From assembly GCF_003674065.1 (NCBI RefSeq), contig NZ_RDBE01000008.1, forward strand, positions 1 to 64,000: a DNA stretch of 64,000 nucleotides, in the 5' to 3' direction. This document shows, one piece after another, positions 40,347 through 50,784 of the stretch (the first letter of the stretch is position 1; each line of letters opens with the position of its first letter). The notes below the pieces were generated by a model. That model searched no databases. It was not told the origin of the DNA and worked only from the letters and a program-made list of their open reading frames with translations. The DNA comes from Nocardioides mangrovicus. GTDB taxonomy: Bacteria > Actinomycetota > Actinomycetes > Propionibacteriales > Nocardioidaceae. The position numbers and the translations under genes were made by a program.

Positions 40347-40349
40347 CGT
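40344..40349 (+). promoter_or_regulatory. -10 motif TAGCGT before gcvH
   Basis: TAGCGT overlaps the preceding gene's TAG stop and ends 7 nt before GTG 40357. It suggests an additional leaderless transcript beginning at gcvH, and favours 40357 over GTG 40348 as the start. Confidence 0.4.
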
Positions 40350-40356
40350 GTCGCCG

Positions 40357-40743
40357 GTGATCCCAGAGGACCTGAAGTACACCGCCGAGCACGAGTGGGT
40401 GCGCCAGCCCGGTCAGCAGGAGGGTTCGGTGCGGGTCGGCATCACCGACTACGCCCAGGACCAGCTCGGCGACATCGTCTACGTCCAGCTGCCCGAGGTG
40501 GGCACCACGGTCGCGGCCGGCGACTCCGTGGGCGAGCTGGAGTCGACCAAGTCGGTCAGCGAGATCTACGCCCCGGTCGGCGGCGAGGTCGTCGCCCGCA
40601 ACGAGTCGCTCGACGCGACCCCCGAGCTGGTCAACTCCGAGCCCTACGCGGAGGGCTGGCTGTTCGAGGTCGTGCCGTCGGACTCCAGCGAGCTCGACGC
40701 GCTCCTCGACGACGCCACGTACTCGGCCGGTCTCGACGGCTGA
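40357..40743 (+). CDS. gcvH: Glycine cleavage system H protein
   Basis: 128 aa from GTG 40357; GTG 40348 would add three residues. IPEDLKYTAEHEWVR, VRVGITDYAQDQLGDIVYVQLPEVGTTV and the lipoyl-lysine site GELESTKSVSEIYAPVGGEVV are diagnostic. The lipoyl arm carries the aminomethyl group between P, T and L proteins. In actinobacteria this locus (Rv1826) is followed by the FHA gene garA. gcvP lies 2.9 kb downstream under its own riboswitch; gcvT is not in the window. Confidence 0.95.
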   Translation: MIPEDLKYTAEHEWVRQPGQQEGSVRVGITDYAQDQLGDIVYVQLPEVGTTVAAGDSVGELESTKSVSEIYAPVGGEVVARNESLDATPELVNSEPYAEGWLFEVVPSDSSELDALLDDATYSAGLDG

Positions 40744-40786
40744 GGGTCCAGGACCCGGACCCGGCGTGGCGGCCGCCGCGACTTGA

Positions 40787-40820
40787 TAGGTTCGCCCTCT
40801 CAACCTCCACTGGCGGTTGA
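40787..40820 (+). promoter_or_regulatory. Promoter and inverted repeat upstream of garA
   Basis: A TAGGTT -10-like hexamer (40787-40792) predicts a start near 40799. Directly downstream, TCAACC (40800-40805) and GGTTGA (40815-40820) form an inverted repeat with a 9-nt spacer, resembling the CTCAA-type half sites of the MerR-like palindrome at 42710. GGAGG precedes the garA ATG. Confidence 0.4.
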
Positions 40821-40872
40821 AGGGCCGGACACCCGGCAGCACCCATCTTCGGCAAGCAGGAGGACCGAGTCG

Positions 40873-41384
40873 ATGCCGTTCTGCACCCAATGCGGACACG
40901 AGAACCCCGGCGAGGCCCGCTTCTGCTCTCAGTGCGGCTCGCGCCTGGAGCCGGCCACGACCGCCCCGGCGCCGGCCGTGCCGGTCGAGGAGCCCGACGC
41001 CGCCGACAGCTCGGCGACGATCACCTTCGGGCTCGGCGGGGGCAGCGCCACCCCGGCGCCCGCTCCGGAGACCGAGGAGCACGCCGCGCTCGACGCCGAT
41101 GAGGCCGCCGCGGTGGACGCGCTGCCCCAGGGCAGTGCGCTGCTGGTGGTCCAGCGCGGTCCGGGGGCCGGCAACCGCTTCCTCCTCGACCAGGACGTGG
41201 TGACCGCCGGGCGGCACCCCGAGTGGAGTTCCGTCGCACCGCCGAGGGCTACACGGTCAGCGACGTCGGCAGCCTCAACGGCACCTACGTGAACCGCGAC
41301 CGCATCGACGAGAGCGCGTTGAGCAACGGCGACGAGGTGCAGATCGGCAAGTTCCGGCTCGTGTACTTCGCCGGCGACGAGTAA
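40873..41384 (+). pseudogene. garA: garA/odhI-type FHA protein gene, disrupted by deletion and frameshift
   Basis: ATG 40873 (GGAGG upstream) opens a zinc ribbon (CTQCGHENPGEARFCSQCGSRLEP), a linker with the Ser/Thr-rich patch SSATITFG, and the start of an FHA domain (ALLVVQRGPGAGNRFLLDQDVVTAGRHPE). At 41221-41223 the frame changes: the frame used so far runs to a stop at 41292, while the rest of the FHA (VEFRRTAEGYTVSDVGSLNGTYVNRD...NGDEVQIGKFRLVYF) continues in another frame from 41223 to TAA 41384. Compared with the family, about 14 residues including the SRxH phosphothreonine-binding core are missing, so about 43 nt seem deleted. GarA/OdhI restrains 2-oxoglutarate dehydrogenase and tunes glutamate metabolism under Ser/Thr kinase control; this copy should be inactive unless the lesion is an assembly error. 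Confidence 0.85.
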
Positions 41385-41402
41385 CCGCGTCGTGGCGCCA
41401 CG

Positions 41403-42143
41403 ATGACCTCGGCAGCCCCCTCCCGCCGCAGCATCGGGGAGGCGCTCGCCCAGCTCAAGCAGGAGTTCCCGGACCAGGACATCAAGGAGTCCAAGATCCG
41501 GTTCCTGGAGTCCGAGGGCCTGGTGCACCCCGAGCGGACGCCGTCGGGCTACCGCAAGTACTCCGACTCCGACATGGACCGGCTGCGGTTCATCCTGCGG
41601 GCCCAGAAGGAGAACTACCTCCCGCTGCGGGTCATCAAGGAGCAGCTGCAGGCCCTCGACGAGGGGCGCGACCCGGCCGGACCGCGGGGGGCCGGCGTCG
41701 GGCCGGTGCTGCCGCGACTGGTCAACGCCGACGACGGCACGCCGACCCCGGACTCCTACGGCAGCAGCGCCGGCGACGATCGGATCTCGCGCCGCGAGCT
41801 GGTCAAGACCGCCGGCATCACCGACGAGCTGCTCACCGAGCTGGAGTCCTACGGCCTGGTGCGCCGGCGCACCGGCTCGCCGCACTACGACGGCGACGCC
41901 TTGGTGGTGGCCCGGACCGCCGGCGAGCTGGCCGCATTCGGCATCGAGCCGCGCCACCTGCGCTCGTTCAAGACCGCCGCCGATCGCGAGGTGGGCCTGG
42001 TCGAGCAGGTCGTGGCCCCCATCCGACGCAGCCGCGAGGAAGGCGCCGAGGGGCGCGCCGCGCAGTCGGTCAACGAGATCGCCGCGCTCTCGGTGCGGCT
42101 GCACGCCTCGCTGGTCAAGATCGGGCTGCGGTCGCTGCGGTAG
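41403..42143 (+). CDS. ftsR: MerR family regulator, FtsR-like
   Basis: 246 aa. RSIGEALAQLKQEFPDQDIKESKIRFLESEGLVHPERTPSGYRKYSDSDMDRLRFILRAQK is the MerR helix-turn-helix and wing. Unlike classical MerR, a second helical region of about 110 residues (ISRRELVKTAGITDELLTELESYGLV...) resembles another DNA- or effector-binding module. The locus equals Rv1828; the Corynebacterium glutamicum homologue FtsR activates ftsZ. The gene starts 19 bp after the disrupted garA. DUF151 follows from its own leaderless promoter. Confidence 0.88.
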   Translation: MTSAAPSRRSIGEALAQLKQEFPDQDIKESKIRFLESEGLVHPERTPSGYRKYSDSDMDRLRFILRAQKENYLPLRVIKEQLQALDEGRDPAGPRGAGVGPVLPRLVNADDGTPTPDSYGSSAGDDRISRRELVKTAGITDELLTELESYGLVRRRTGSPHYDGDALVVARTAGELAAFGIEPRHLRSFKTAADREVGLVEQVVAPIRRSREEGAEGRAAQSVNEIAALSVRLHASLVKIGLRSLR

Positions 42144-42150
42144 AGCAGCG

Positions 42151-42156
42151 TAGGGT
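42151..42156 (+). promoter_or_regulatory. -10 motif TAGGGT, leaderless DUF151 gene
   Basis: TAGGGT ends 6 nt before GTG 42163; no ribosome site is present. It lies just after the TAG stop of the MerR gene. Confidence 0.5.
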
Positions 42157-42162
42157 CGAGCC

Positions 42163-42705
42163 GTGCGTGAGGTCGAGGTCGTCGGGGTCCGGGTGGAGAT
42201 GCCCAGCAACCAGCCGATCGTGCTGTTGCGGGAGTCCTCGGGGGAGCGCTACCTGCCGATCTGGATCGGTGCGGTGGAGGCCACCGCGATCGCCTTCGCC
42301 CAGCAGGGCGTGGTGCCGCCGCGGCCGCTGACCCACGACCTCCTCAAGGACGTCATCGACGCCACCGGCAACGACCTGGCCGAGATCCGGATCACCGAGG
42401 TCCACGAGGGCGTCTACTACGCCACCTTGGCCTTCGCCTCCGGGGTCGAGGTGAGCGCCCGTCCCTCGGACTCGATCGCGCTGGCGCTGCGCACCGGCAC
42501 CCGGATCGTGTGCGCGGAAGACCTGCTGGAGACCAGCGGGCTGGCCGTGGGCAGCCTCGAGGAGAGCGACGAGGCCGGCGAGGGGAGCGGCTCGGGGGAG
42601 CCGATCAGCGAGGGCCAGCAGGAGGACGAGGTCGAGCGGTTCCGCGAGTTCTTGGACCAGGTGACGCCCGAGGACTTCGAGGAGGAGGGTCCCTCCACCT
42701 CGTGA
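42163..42705 (+). CDS. DUF151 bifunctional nuclease family protein
   Basis: 180 aa. VEVVGVRVEMPSNQPIVLLRESSGERYLPIWIGAVEATAIAFAQQGVVPPRPLTHDLLKDVIDATG and VSARPSDSIALALRTGTRIVCAEDLL match the DUF151/BFN domain throughout. Some plant members have RNase and DNase activity; the bacterial role is unclear. An acidic, Glu/Ser-rich tail follows (about residues 125-180). It is the Rv1829 counterpart, between the two MerR genes, and probably has a leaderless mRNA from GTG 42163. Confidence 0.9.
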   Translation: MREVEVVGVRVEMPSNQPIVLLRESSGERYLPIWIGAVEATAIAFAQQGVVPPRPLTHDLLKDVIDATGNDLAEIRITEVHEGVYYATLAFASGVEVSARPSDSIALALRTGTRIVCAEDLLETSGLAVGSLEESDEAGEGSGSGEPISEGQQEDEVERFREFLDQVTPEDFEEEGPSTS

Positions 42706-42709
42706 GCAA

Positions 42710-42728
42710 CCTCAACGTCAACTTGAGG
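42710..42728. promoter_or_regulatory. 19-bp MerR-type palindrome upstream of second MerR gene
   Basis: CCTCAA (42710-42715) and TTGAGG (42723-42728) flank a 7-bp spacer. The arm sequence resembles SoxR/MerR-class operators. It starts 5 bp after the DUF151 stop, 127 bp before the second MerR gene, in a 149-bp gap with no other element. Autoregulation, or control by the neighbouring FtsR-like protein, is plausible. Confidence 0.5.
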
Positions 42729-42854
42729 GTGAAGGTTTCCGACACGCCGCGCGTCGTCTTTGCCAAGGGCGCGGAGGCGGCCGTACCGTCGTTGCTCGTG
42801 GTTCGACGAGGATCACGGGTGTAACTCCACGGTTGTGGTACGAAAGGCTGACTC

Positions 42855-43457
42855 ATGGCGATGGGCAACGGCAAGGACCTCGAGACCTCCCAGGTCGACG
42901 GGGCCAGCCTCGAGGCGGCCAGCGCCGCCGAGCAGCAGGGTCTGCTGTTCAGCGACGACGTCTCGCCGCTGCCCGACGACCTCGGCTACCGCGGTCCCAT
43001 GGCCTGCAACGCCGCCGGCATCACCTACCGCCAGCTCGACTACTGGGCGCGCACCGGACTGGTGGAGCCCACCGTCCGCGGGGCCACCGGGTCGGGCACT
43101 CAGCGGCTCTACTCCTTCCGCGACATCTTGCTGCTCAAGGTGATCAAGCGGCTGCTCGACGCCGGCATCTCGCTGCAGCAGATCCGTACCGCGGTGCAGC
43201 ACCTGCGTCAGCGCGGCACCGACGACCTGACCCGCGTGACCTTGATGAGCGACGGCGCCAGCGTCTACGAGTGCACCTCCAACGACGAGGTCATCGACCT
43301 GCTCCAGGGCGGGCAGGGCGTCTTCGGCATCGCCATCGGCGGCGTCTGGCGCGAGATCGAGGGCTCGCTGGCCGAGCTGCCCAGCGAGCGCGCCGGCGAG
43401 GAGACCCCCGCCGACGACGAGCTCGCCGTGCGGCGGCGGGCCCGCAGCGCCGGTTGA
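42855..43457 (+). CDS. MerR family transcriptional regulator (Rv1830-type)
   Basis: 200 aa. After an acidic N-terminal tail of about 45 residues comes GPMACNAAGITYRQLDYWARTGLVEPTVRGATGSGTQRLYSFRDILLLKVIKRLLDAGISLQQIRTAVQHL, a full MerR DNA-binding domain and dimerisation helix. The C-terminal part (GASVYECTSNDEVIDLLQGGQGVFGIAIGGVWREIEGSLAEL) is typical for this actinobacterial subgroup, which lacks a known effector pocket. ATG 42855 has an AAAGG about 8 nt upstream. It ends right at the promoter of the glycine riboswitch. Confidence 0.92.
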   Translation: MAMGNGKDLETSQVDGASLEAASAAEQQGLLFSDDVSPLPDDLGYRGPMACNAAGITYRQLDYWARTGLVEPTVRGATGSGTQRLYSFRDILLLKVIKRLLDAGISLQQIRTAVQHLRQRGTDDLTRVTLMSDGASVYECTSNDEVIDLLQGGQGVFGIAIGGVWREIEGSLAELPSERAGEETPADDELAVRRRARSAG

Positions 43458-43459
43458 GC

Positions 43460-43465
43460 TAGACT
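43460..43465 (+). promoter_or_regulatory. -10 motif TAGACT for riboswitch-gcvP transcript
   Basis: TAGACT begins 3 nt after the MerR stop. A start near 43472 would put the whole aptamer (43485-43565) in the leader. Confidence 0.5.
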
Positions 43466-43484
43466 CGACGCTGCTGACGATCCC

Positions 43485-43565
43485 GCACGGGAGAGTCCCC
43501 ACGCAGGTGGTGGGGCGCCGAAGGGGCAACACTCCCCGGAACCTCTCAGGCGCAAAGGACCGTGC
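43485..43565 (+). promoter_or_regulatory. Glycine riboswitch (single aptamer) controlling gcvP
   Basis: P1 is formed by GCACGG (43485-43490) and CCGTGC (43560-43565). Inside are the conserved glycine-aptamer elements GGGAGAGTCC, GCGCCGAAGGGGCAA and CTCTCAGGCGCAAAGGAC. Only one aptamer is seen; the following about 78 nt contain no second core. Downstream, GAGGC (43612-43616) can pair with GCCTC (43638-43642) around the gcvP start region, and CCTC (43576-43579) could compete for GAGG (43612-43615), a plausible translational switch. Glycine binding is expected to turn gcvP on. Confidence 0.9.
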
Positions 43566-43643
43566 TGGTCAGGCACCTCAGGAGCTCGCATCGACGCGGG
43601 TGACTGAAGGGGAGGCAACCGACCGCCACCCCCGGGAGCCTCG

Positions 43644-46507
<2,864 letters not shown>

Positions 46508-46511
<4 letters not shown>

Positions 46512-47761
46512 GCGCACCGGCCACGCTGCTGGGGCAGGCGCAGCGCGAGGGCCGGCTGCCGTCGATGGTCGGCGGCCTGGTGCGCGGCGGGGAGCTCGCC
46601 TGGTGCGGCGGCGTCGGCGAGGTGCCCGGACCGGTGAGCGACACCCAGTACCGGATCGGCTCGATCACCAAGACGCTCACCGCCGTGCTGCTGCTCCAGG
46701 CGCGCGAGGCCGGGCTGCTGCGGCTCGACGCGCCACTGTCGACGTACGTGCCCGAGGCGCCGTTCGGTGACCGGACGCTGCGTGGGGTGCTCTCGCACAG
46801 TGCCGGGCTGCCCGCGGAACCCGCCGGCGCGTGGTGGGAGCGCTACGGTCGCGGCGACTTCGCCTCGCTGGCGGTCGAGAACGCCGACCTCGCGCCGATG
46901 GCCGACGAGGGGGTCGAGTACCGCTACAGCAACCTGGGGTTCGGGTTGCTCGGCGAAGTGACCGCGCGCGTGCTCGGTGCCTCGTGGACGTCGTTGGTAC
47001 AGACCCGGATCCTCGACCCGCTGGGGATGAGGCGCACGTCGTACGCACCGGTCGCGCCGCGGGCCCAGGGCTGGAGCGTCGCGCATCTGACTGGCGAGCT
47101 GTGTGCGGAGCCGGACTCCGACACCGGCGCGATGGCGCCGGCCGGGCAGCTGTGGAGCACGGTGGCCGACCTGGCGACGTACGCCGGGTTCGTGCTGCGC
47201 GGGCACCCCGACGTGTTGCCGCTCGCGGTGCTGCAGGAGGCCTCGACCGAGGTACTGCCGGGCTCCGGCTACGGGCTGGGGTTCCGGATCTCGCCGACCG
47301 GCCTGGTCGGCCACACCGGCACCATGCCCGGCTTCATGGCCTCGTTCTTCTGCGACCGCGCCGCCGGCACCGCCTACGTCGGCTTCGCCGACGCCACCAC
47401 CGGCCAGCGTTCGCTGCCGCTGGCCACCGCGATGCTCGAGGCGCTGGCCGCGGGGGAGTCCCTCGACCCGCAGCCCGGCCGGGTGCCGTGGCGCCCCACG
47501 GCCGCCGTCCCCGCCGACGTCGCCGAGCTGCTGGGCCCGTGGTGCTGGGGCGAGCGGGCCTTCGAGCTCCGCTGGAACGACGAGCAGCTGGAGCTGGTCG
47601 AGCTGCGCGGCGACGTGGCCTACGAGGAGTACCACCTGCACGAGGGCCGCTGGACCGGCACCGACCGGACCGAGCTCGAGGTGGTGCGCGGTCCCGCAGG
47701 TACCGTCGAGCGGCTGGTCACCGAGACCTACGAGTTCACCCGGACCCCGTCCGGGCGGTGA
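46508..47761 (+). CDS. Serine beta-lactamase-like hydrolase (class C/PBP4* family)
   Basis: 417 aa. [23 protein letters not shown] contains the SxxK nucleophile, [15 protein letters not shown] the YxN motif, and [13 protein letters not shown] the HxG that replaces KTG. It is an intracellular-looking member with no clear signal peptide, so an esterase or peptidase role is likelier than antibiotic resistance. The last about 110 residues form a separate beta domain ([23 protein letters not shown]). ATG 46508 overlaps the gcvP stop (ATGA). It is convergent with tldE across a repeat-bearing gap. Confidence 0.87.
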
Positions 47762-47776
47762 GGCGGCGGGCGGTGG

Positions 47777-47827
47777 GGTGGTTTCGACGCGCCTGCTCGC
47801 CAGGGCTCGCAGAGCTGCTCAACCACC
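47777..47827 (-). repeat. Dispersed REP-like repeat, copy 2
   Basis: Read on the minus strand it begins GGTGGTTGAGCAGC and ends CGCGTCGAAACCACC, with outer arms GGTGGTT/AACCACC. It sits between the convergent hydrolase and tldE stops and may act as a terminator. It shares both ends with the copy at 63849-63905. Confidence 0.7.
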
Positions 47828-47857
47828 GGCTTTCGGCGCGCCCACCGCCGACGGCGG

Positions 47858-49240
47858 CTACAGGGCCTCGCTCACGCTCGACATGTTGAAGTCGGGGATG
47901 CGCAGGGCCGGGGTGGCGGTGCGGGAGAAGTAGTCGTCGCCCCACTCGCGGCTGAAGCTGGGCTGCGTGGCCGAGGCGGCGGAGAAGCGGCGCAGGAGGT
48001 CGACCGGGGACTCGTTGAAGCGGAAGTTGTTGACCGCGCCGGTGATCTCGCCGTTCTCGACGAGGTAGACGCCGTCGCGGGTGAGGCCGGTGAGCAGCAG
48101 GGTCTGGGGGTCGACGACGCGGATGTACCACAGGCAGGTCAGCAGCAGGCCGCGCTCGACGTCGCGCACCAGGTCCTCCCAGCCGCCGGTGGCTCCGTCG
48201 ATCTCCAGCACGAGGTTGTCGATGCCGGGGGTGACCGAGAGCCCGCTCATGGCCGCGGAGTGGCGGGTGGTGATGAGCGAGGTCAGCACGCCGTCGTCGA
48301 GCCACGGGGTGCGGGTGAGGGGGAGGCCGTTGTCGAAGACGCTGGCGTTGCCCGAGGAGGAGGTGGCCACCTCGAAGGGCGCGCACTGCAGGGCCGGGTG
48401 GCCGGGGTCGGAGTACAGCCCGACGCCCTCGCGAGCGATCCGCTCGCCGACACGAGTGCCGCCGGTGCGCCCGGAGTAGACGGTCTGGCCCTCGAAGCTG
48501 TCGCGGCCGCCCATGGACCAGTACGCGTCGATCATCAGGTCGGCGACGGCTGCCGGCGGTAGGATGGTGTCGTAGCGACCGGCGGGGAGGTCGACGCGGC
48601 GCTCGGCCCAGCCCAGGCGGGTGACCAGGGTGTCGGCCATCGTGTGCGCGTCGACGTCGGCGAAGTCGCGGGTGGCCCCGCCCACCCAGGCGCTGGCGGT
48701 GAGGTCGGCGGTCTTGCCGGTGCAGCCGTAGTGGCCGGTCGGCTGCTCGTGCCGCAGCCGCAGTCCGGTGGAGGAGGCGAGGTAGGTGGTGCCGACGCCG
48801 TGGCTGACGAAGCCGTAGAGCACGCGGTTCTCGGCCTCGGCCCGGCCGAACTCCTCACCCAGCTCGCCCGCGAAGCCGGCGAAGACGTCGATCGAGGTCT
48901 GGCCGGGAGGCAGGTCCCAGTCGGCGGCGGCGTCGCCCTCCACCAGCGGGTTGCGGTCCTCGGCGGGCTCGGCCGCACGACAGGCGGCGTCGGCGGCCTC
49001 GACCAGGGCGGTGACCTGCTCGGTGGTGGCGGCGGTGCCCGAGACCGAGGCGGTGGCGCCCTCGCGGACGGCGACGACGGTGACGCCGACCTCGTGCATG
49101 ACGCCGTTGGTGGTGAGCGTGTTGTTGGCCCAGCGCAGGTTGGTAGAGGTGGCATCGCCCACCACGACGACGCACTCCGGCGAGGTGGTGGTGGCCAGCG
49201 CGTGCTCGGCCAGTTCCTGGGGCGTGGCGTAGGCGGGCAT
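47858..49240 (-). CDS. tldE: Metallopeptidase-complex subunit TldE (PmbA)
   Basis: 460 aa. ECVVVVGDATSTNLRWANNTLTTNGVMHEVGVTVVAVREG is the PmbA/TldD N-terminal domain and VTPGIDNLVLEIDG with RTPWLDDGVLTSLITTRHSA the conserved C-terminal part. TldE is the non-catalytic partner of TldD in the heterodimer that degrades unfolded peptides and matures some peptide products. ATG 49240 shares its A with the tldD TGA. No precursor-peptide gene is seen nearby. Confidence 0.92.
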   Translation of the reverse strand: MPAYATPQELAEHALATTTSPECVVVVGDATSTNLRWANNTLTTNGVMHEVGVTVVAVREGATASVSGTAATTEQVTALVEAADAACRAAEPAEDRNPLVEGDAAADWDLPPGQTSIDVFAGFAGELGEEFGRAEAENRVLYGFVSHGVGTTYLASSTGLRLRHEQPTGHYGCTGKTADLTASAWVGGATRDFADVDAHTMADTLVTRLGWAERRVDLPAGRYDTILPPAAVADLMIDAYWSMGGRDSFEGQTVYSGRTGGTRVGERIAREGVGLYSDPGHPALQCAPFEVATSSSGNASVFDNGLPLTRTPWLDDGVLTSLITTRHSAAMSGLSVTPGIDNLVLEIDGATGGWEDLVRDVERGLLLTCLWYIRVVDPQTLLLTGLTRDGVYLVENGEITGAVNNFRFNESPVDLLRRFSAASATQPSFSREWGDDYFSRTATPALRIPDFNMSSVSEAL

Positions 49241-50784
49241 CAGGCGGTCCCCTCCTCGGCGGTGTTGAGGATGCGGACGCCGCGGAACAGCGCGCTCGGG
49301 CAGCCGTGGCTGACGGCCGCGACCTGGCCCGGCTGGGCCTTGCCGCAGTTGAAGGCCCCGCCCAGGACGTAGGTCTGCGGCCCGCCGACCGCCTCCATCG
49401 AGCCCCAGAAGTCCGTGGTGGTGGCCTGGTAGGCGACGTCGCGCAGCTGGCCGGCGAGCCGGCCGTTCTCGATGCGGTAGAACCGCTGCCCGGTGAACTG
49501 GAAGTTGTAGCGCTGCATGTCGATCGACCACGACCGGTCGCCCACGACGTAGATCCCGCGCTCGACGTCGGCGATGAGCCCGTCGGTGCTCGGACCGTCG
49601 GGGTCGGGCTGCAGCGAGACGTTGGCCATCCGCTGGATCGGGATGTGGCCGGGGGAGTCGGCGTAGGCGCAGCCGTTGGAGCGACCGCCGTTGAGCTCGG
49701 CCCCGTAGTTGGCGGCCATCGGCCGGTCGAGCTGGTAGCCCACCAGCACGCCGTCGCGGACGATGTCCCAGGCCTGGGTGGCCACGCCCTCGTCGTCGTA
49801 GCCGATCGTGGCCAGGCCGTGCTCGGTGGTGCGGTCGCCGGTGACGTGCATGACCGGCGAGCCGTACTGCAGCGTGCCCAACCGGTCGAGGGTGGCGAAG
49901 GAGGTGCCGGCGTAGTTGGCCTCGTAGCCCAGGGCGCGGTCGAGCTCGGTGGCGTGGCCGATCGACTCGTGGATGGTCAGCCAGAGGTTCGAGGGGTCGA
50001 CCACGAGGTCCCAGGTGCCGGGCTCGACCGACGGCGCGGCCAGCTTCTCGGCCAGCAGGCCGGGCAGCCGTTTGACCTCGTCGTCGAAGTCCCAGGCGTC
50101 GGGTCCCGCGACGTACTCCCAGCCGCGCCCGGCCGGCGGCGCGATGGAGGCCATCGAGTCGAAGGTGCCGCTCGCCGCGTCGGTGCCGTGCACCTCCAGG
50201 CCCGGCTGCAGCCGCACCCGCTGCTGGGTGGTCGTGGTGCCGGTGAGGTCGGCGTAGAACTTGTTCTCCTGCACCTGCTGCAAGAAGCCGCTGGCGTGGG
50301 AGACCTCGGGGGCCGCGACCAGCCGCGAGGTCCAGTGCCGGAACGCGTCGACCTTCTCGGCCAGGGGCACCTCGAGCGGGTTGACGTCGTAGGCCGAGCA
50401 CCAGGCCGCTTCGCTGTAGACCGGCTCGGGCGCCAGCTCGATCGGGATGCGCGTCATCCGCGCCGCCACCTGCGCGACGCGCACCGCCTGCTCGGCCACG
50501 GTGATCGCGGAGTCGCGGCTGAGCACGACCCCGGAGGCGAAGCCCCAGGCGCCCTCGTGCAGCACCCGCACCGCGAAGCCGAGGTCCTGGCTGTCCTCGG
50601 CGCCCTCCAGGACGCCGTCGCGCACCGAGAAGTCCTGGTAGCGCACCCGCTCGAAGCGGAAGTCCGCGTGGGCGACGCCGAAGTCGCGGGCCCGGTTGAG
50701 GGCCGCCTCCGCCATCCGCCGGAAGGGCAGCGCGGTGAAGGTCGGGTCGATGCGTGCGGCCGGGTCCGCAGGCGTCAGCGACAT
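49240..50784 (-). CDS. tldD: Zinc metallopeptidase TldD
   Basis: 514 aa. The catalytic helix NLWLTIHESIGHATELDRALG carries the HExxxH zinc motif near residue 270; GYDDEGVATQAWDIVRDGVLVGYQLDR and SNGCAYADSPGHIPIQRMAN are strongly conserved TldD blocks. It cleaves short or unfolded peptides inside the TldD/TldE chamber. ATG 50784 lies 10 bp inside the 3' end of sbcC, and the gene joins tldE directly, so sbcD-sbcC-tldD-tldE seem to be one transcript. Confidence 0.94.
   Translation of the reverse strand: MSLTPADPAARIDPTFTALPFRRMAEAALNRARDFGVAHADFRFERVRYQDFSVRDGVLEGAEDSQDLGFAVRVLHEGAWGFASGVVLSRDSAITVAEQAVRVAQVAARMTRIPIELAPEPVYSEAAWCSAYDVNPLEVPLAEKVDAFRHWTSRLVAAPEVSHASGFLQQVQENKFYADLTGTTTTQQRVRLQPGLEVHGTDAASGTFDSMASIAPPAGRGWEYVAGPDAWDFDDEVKRLPGLLAEKLAAPSVEPGTWDLVVDPSNLWLTIHESIGHATELDRALGYEANYAGTSFATLDRLGTLQYGSPVMHVTGDRTTEHGLATIGYDDEGVATQAWDIVRDGVLVGYQLDRPMAANYGAELNGGRSNGCAYADSPGHIPIQRMANVSLQPDPDGPSTDGLIADVERGIYVVGDRSWSIDMQRYNFQFTGQRFYRIENGRLAGQLRDVAYQATTTDFWGSMEAVGGPQTYVLGGAFNCGKAQPGQVAAVSHGCPSALFRGVRILNTAEEGTA

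Noticed and set aside
43566-43643. A second glycine aptamer in tandem
   Set aside because: The sequence after the first P1 stem lacks the conserved CCGAAGG core, so only one aptamer is called.
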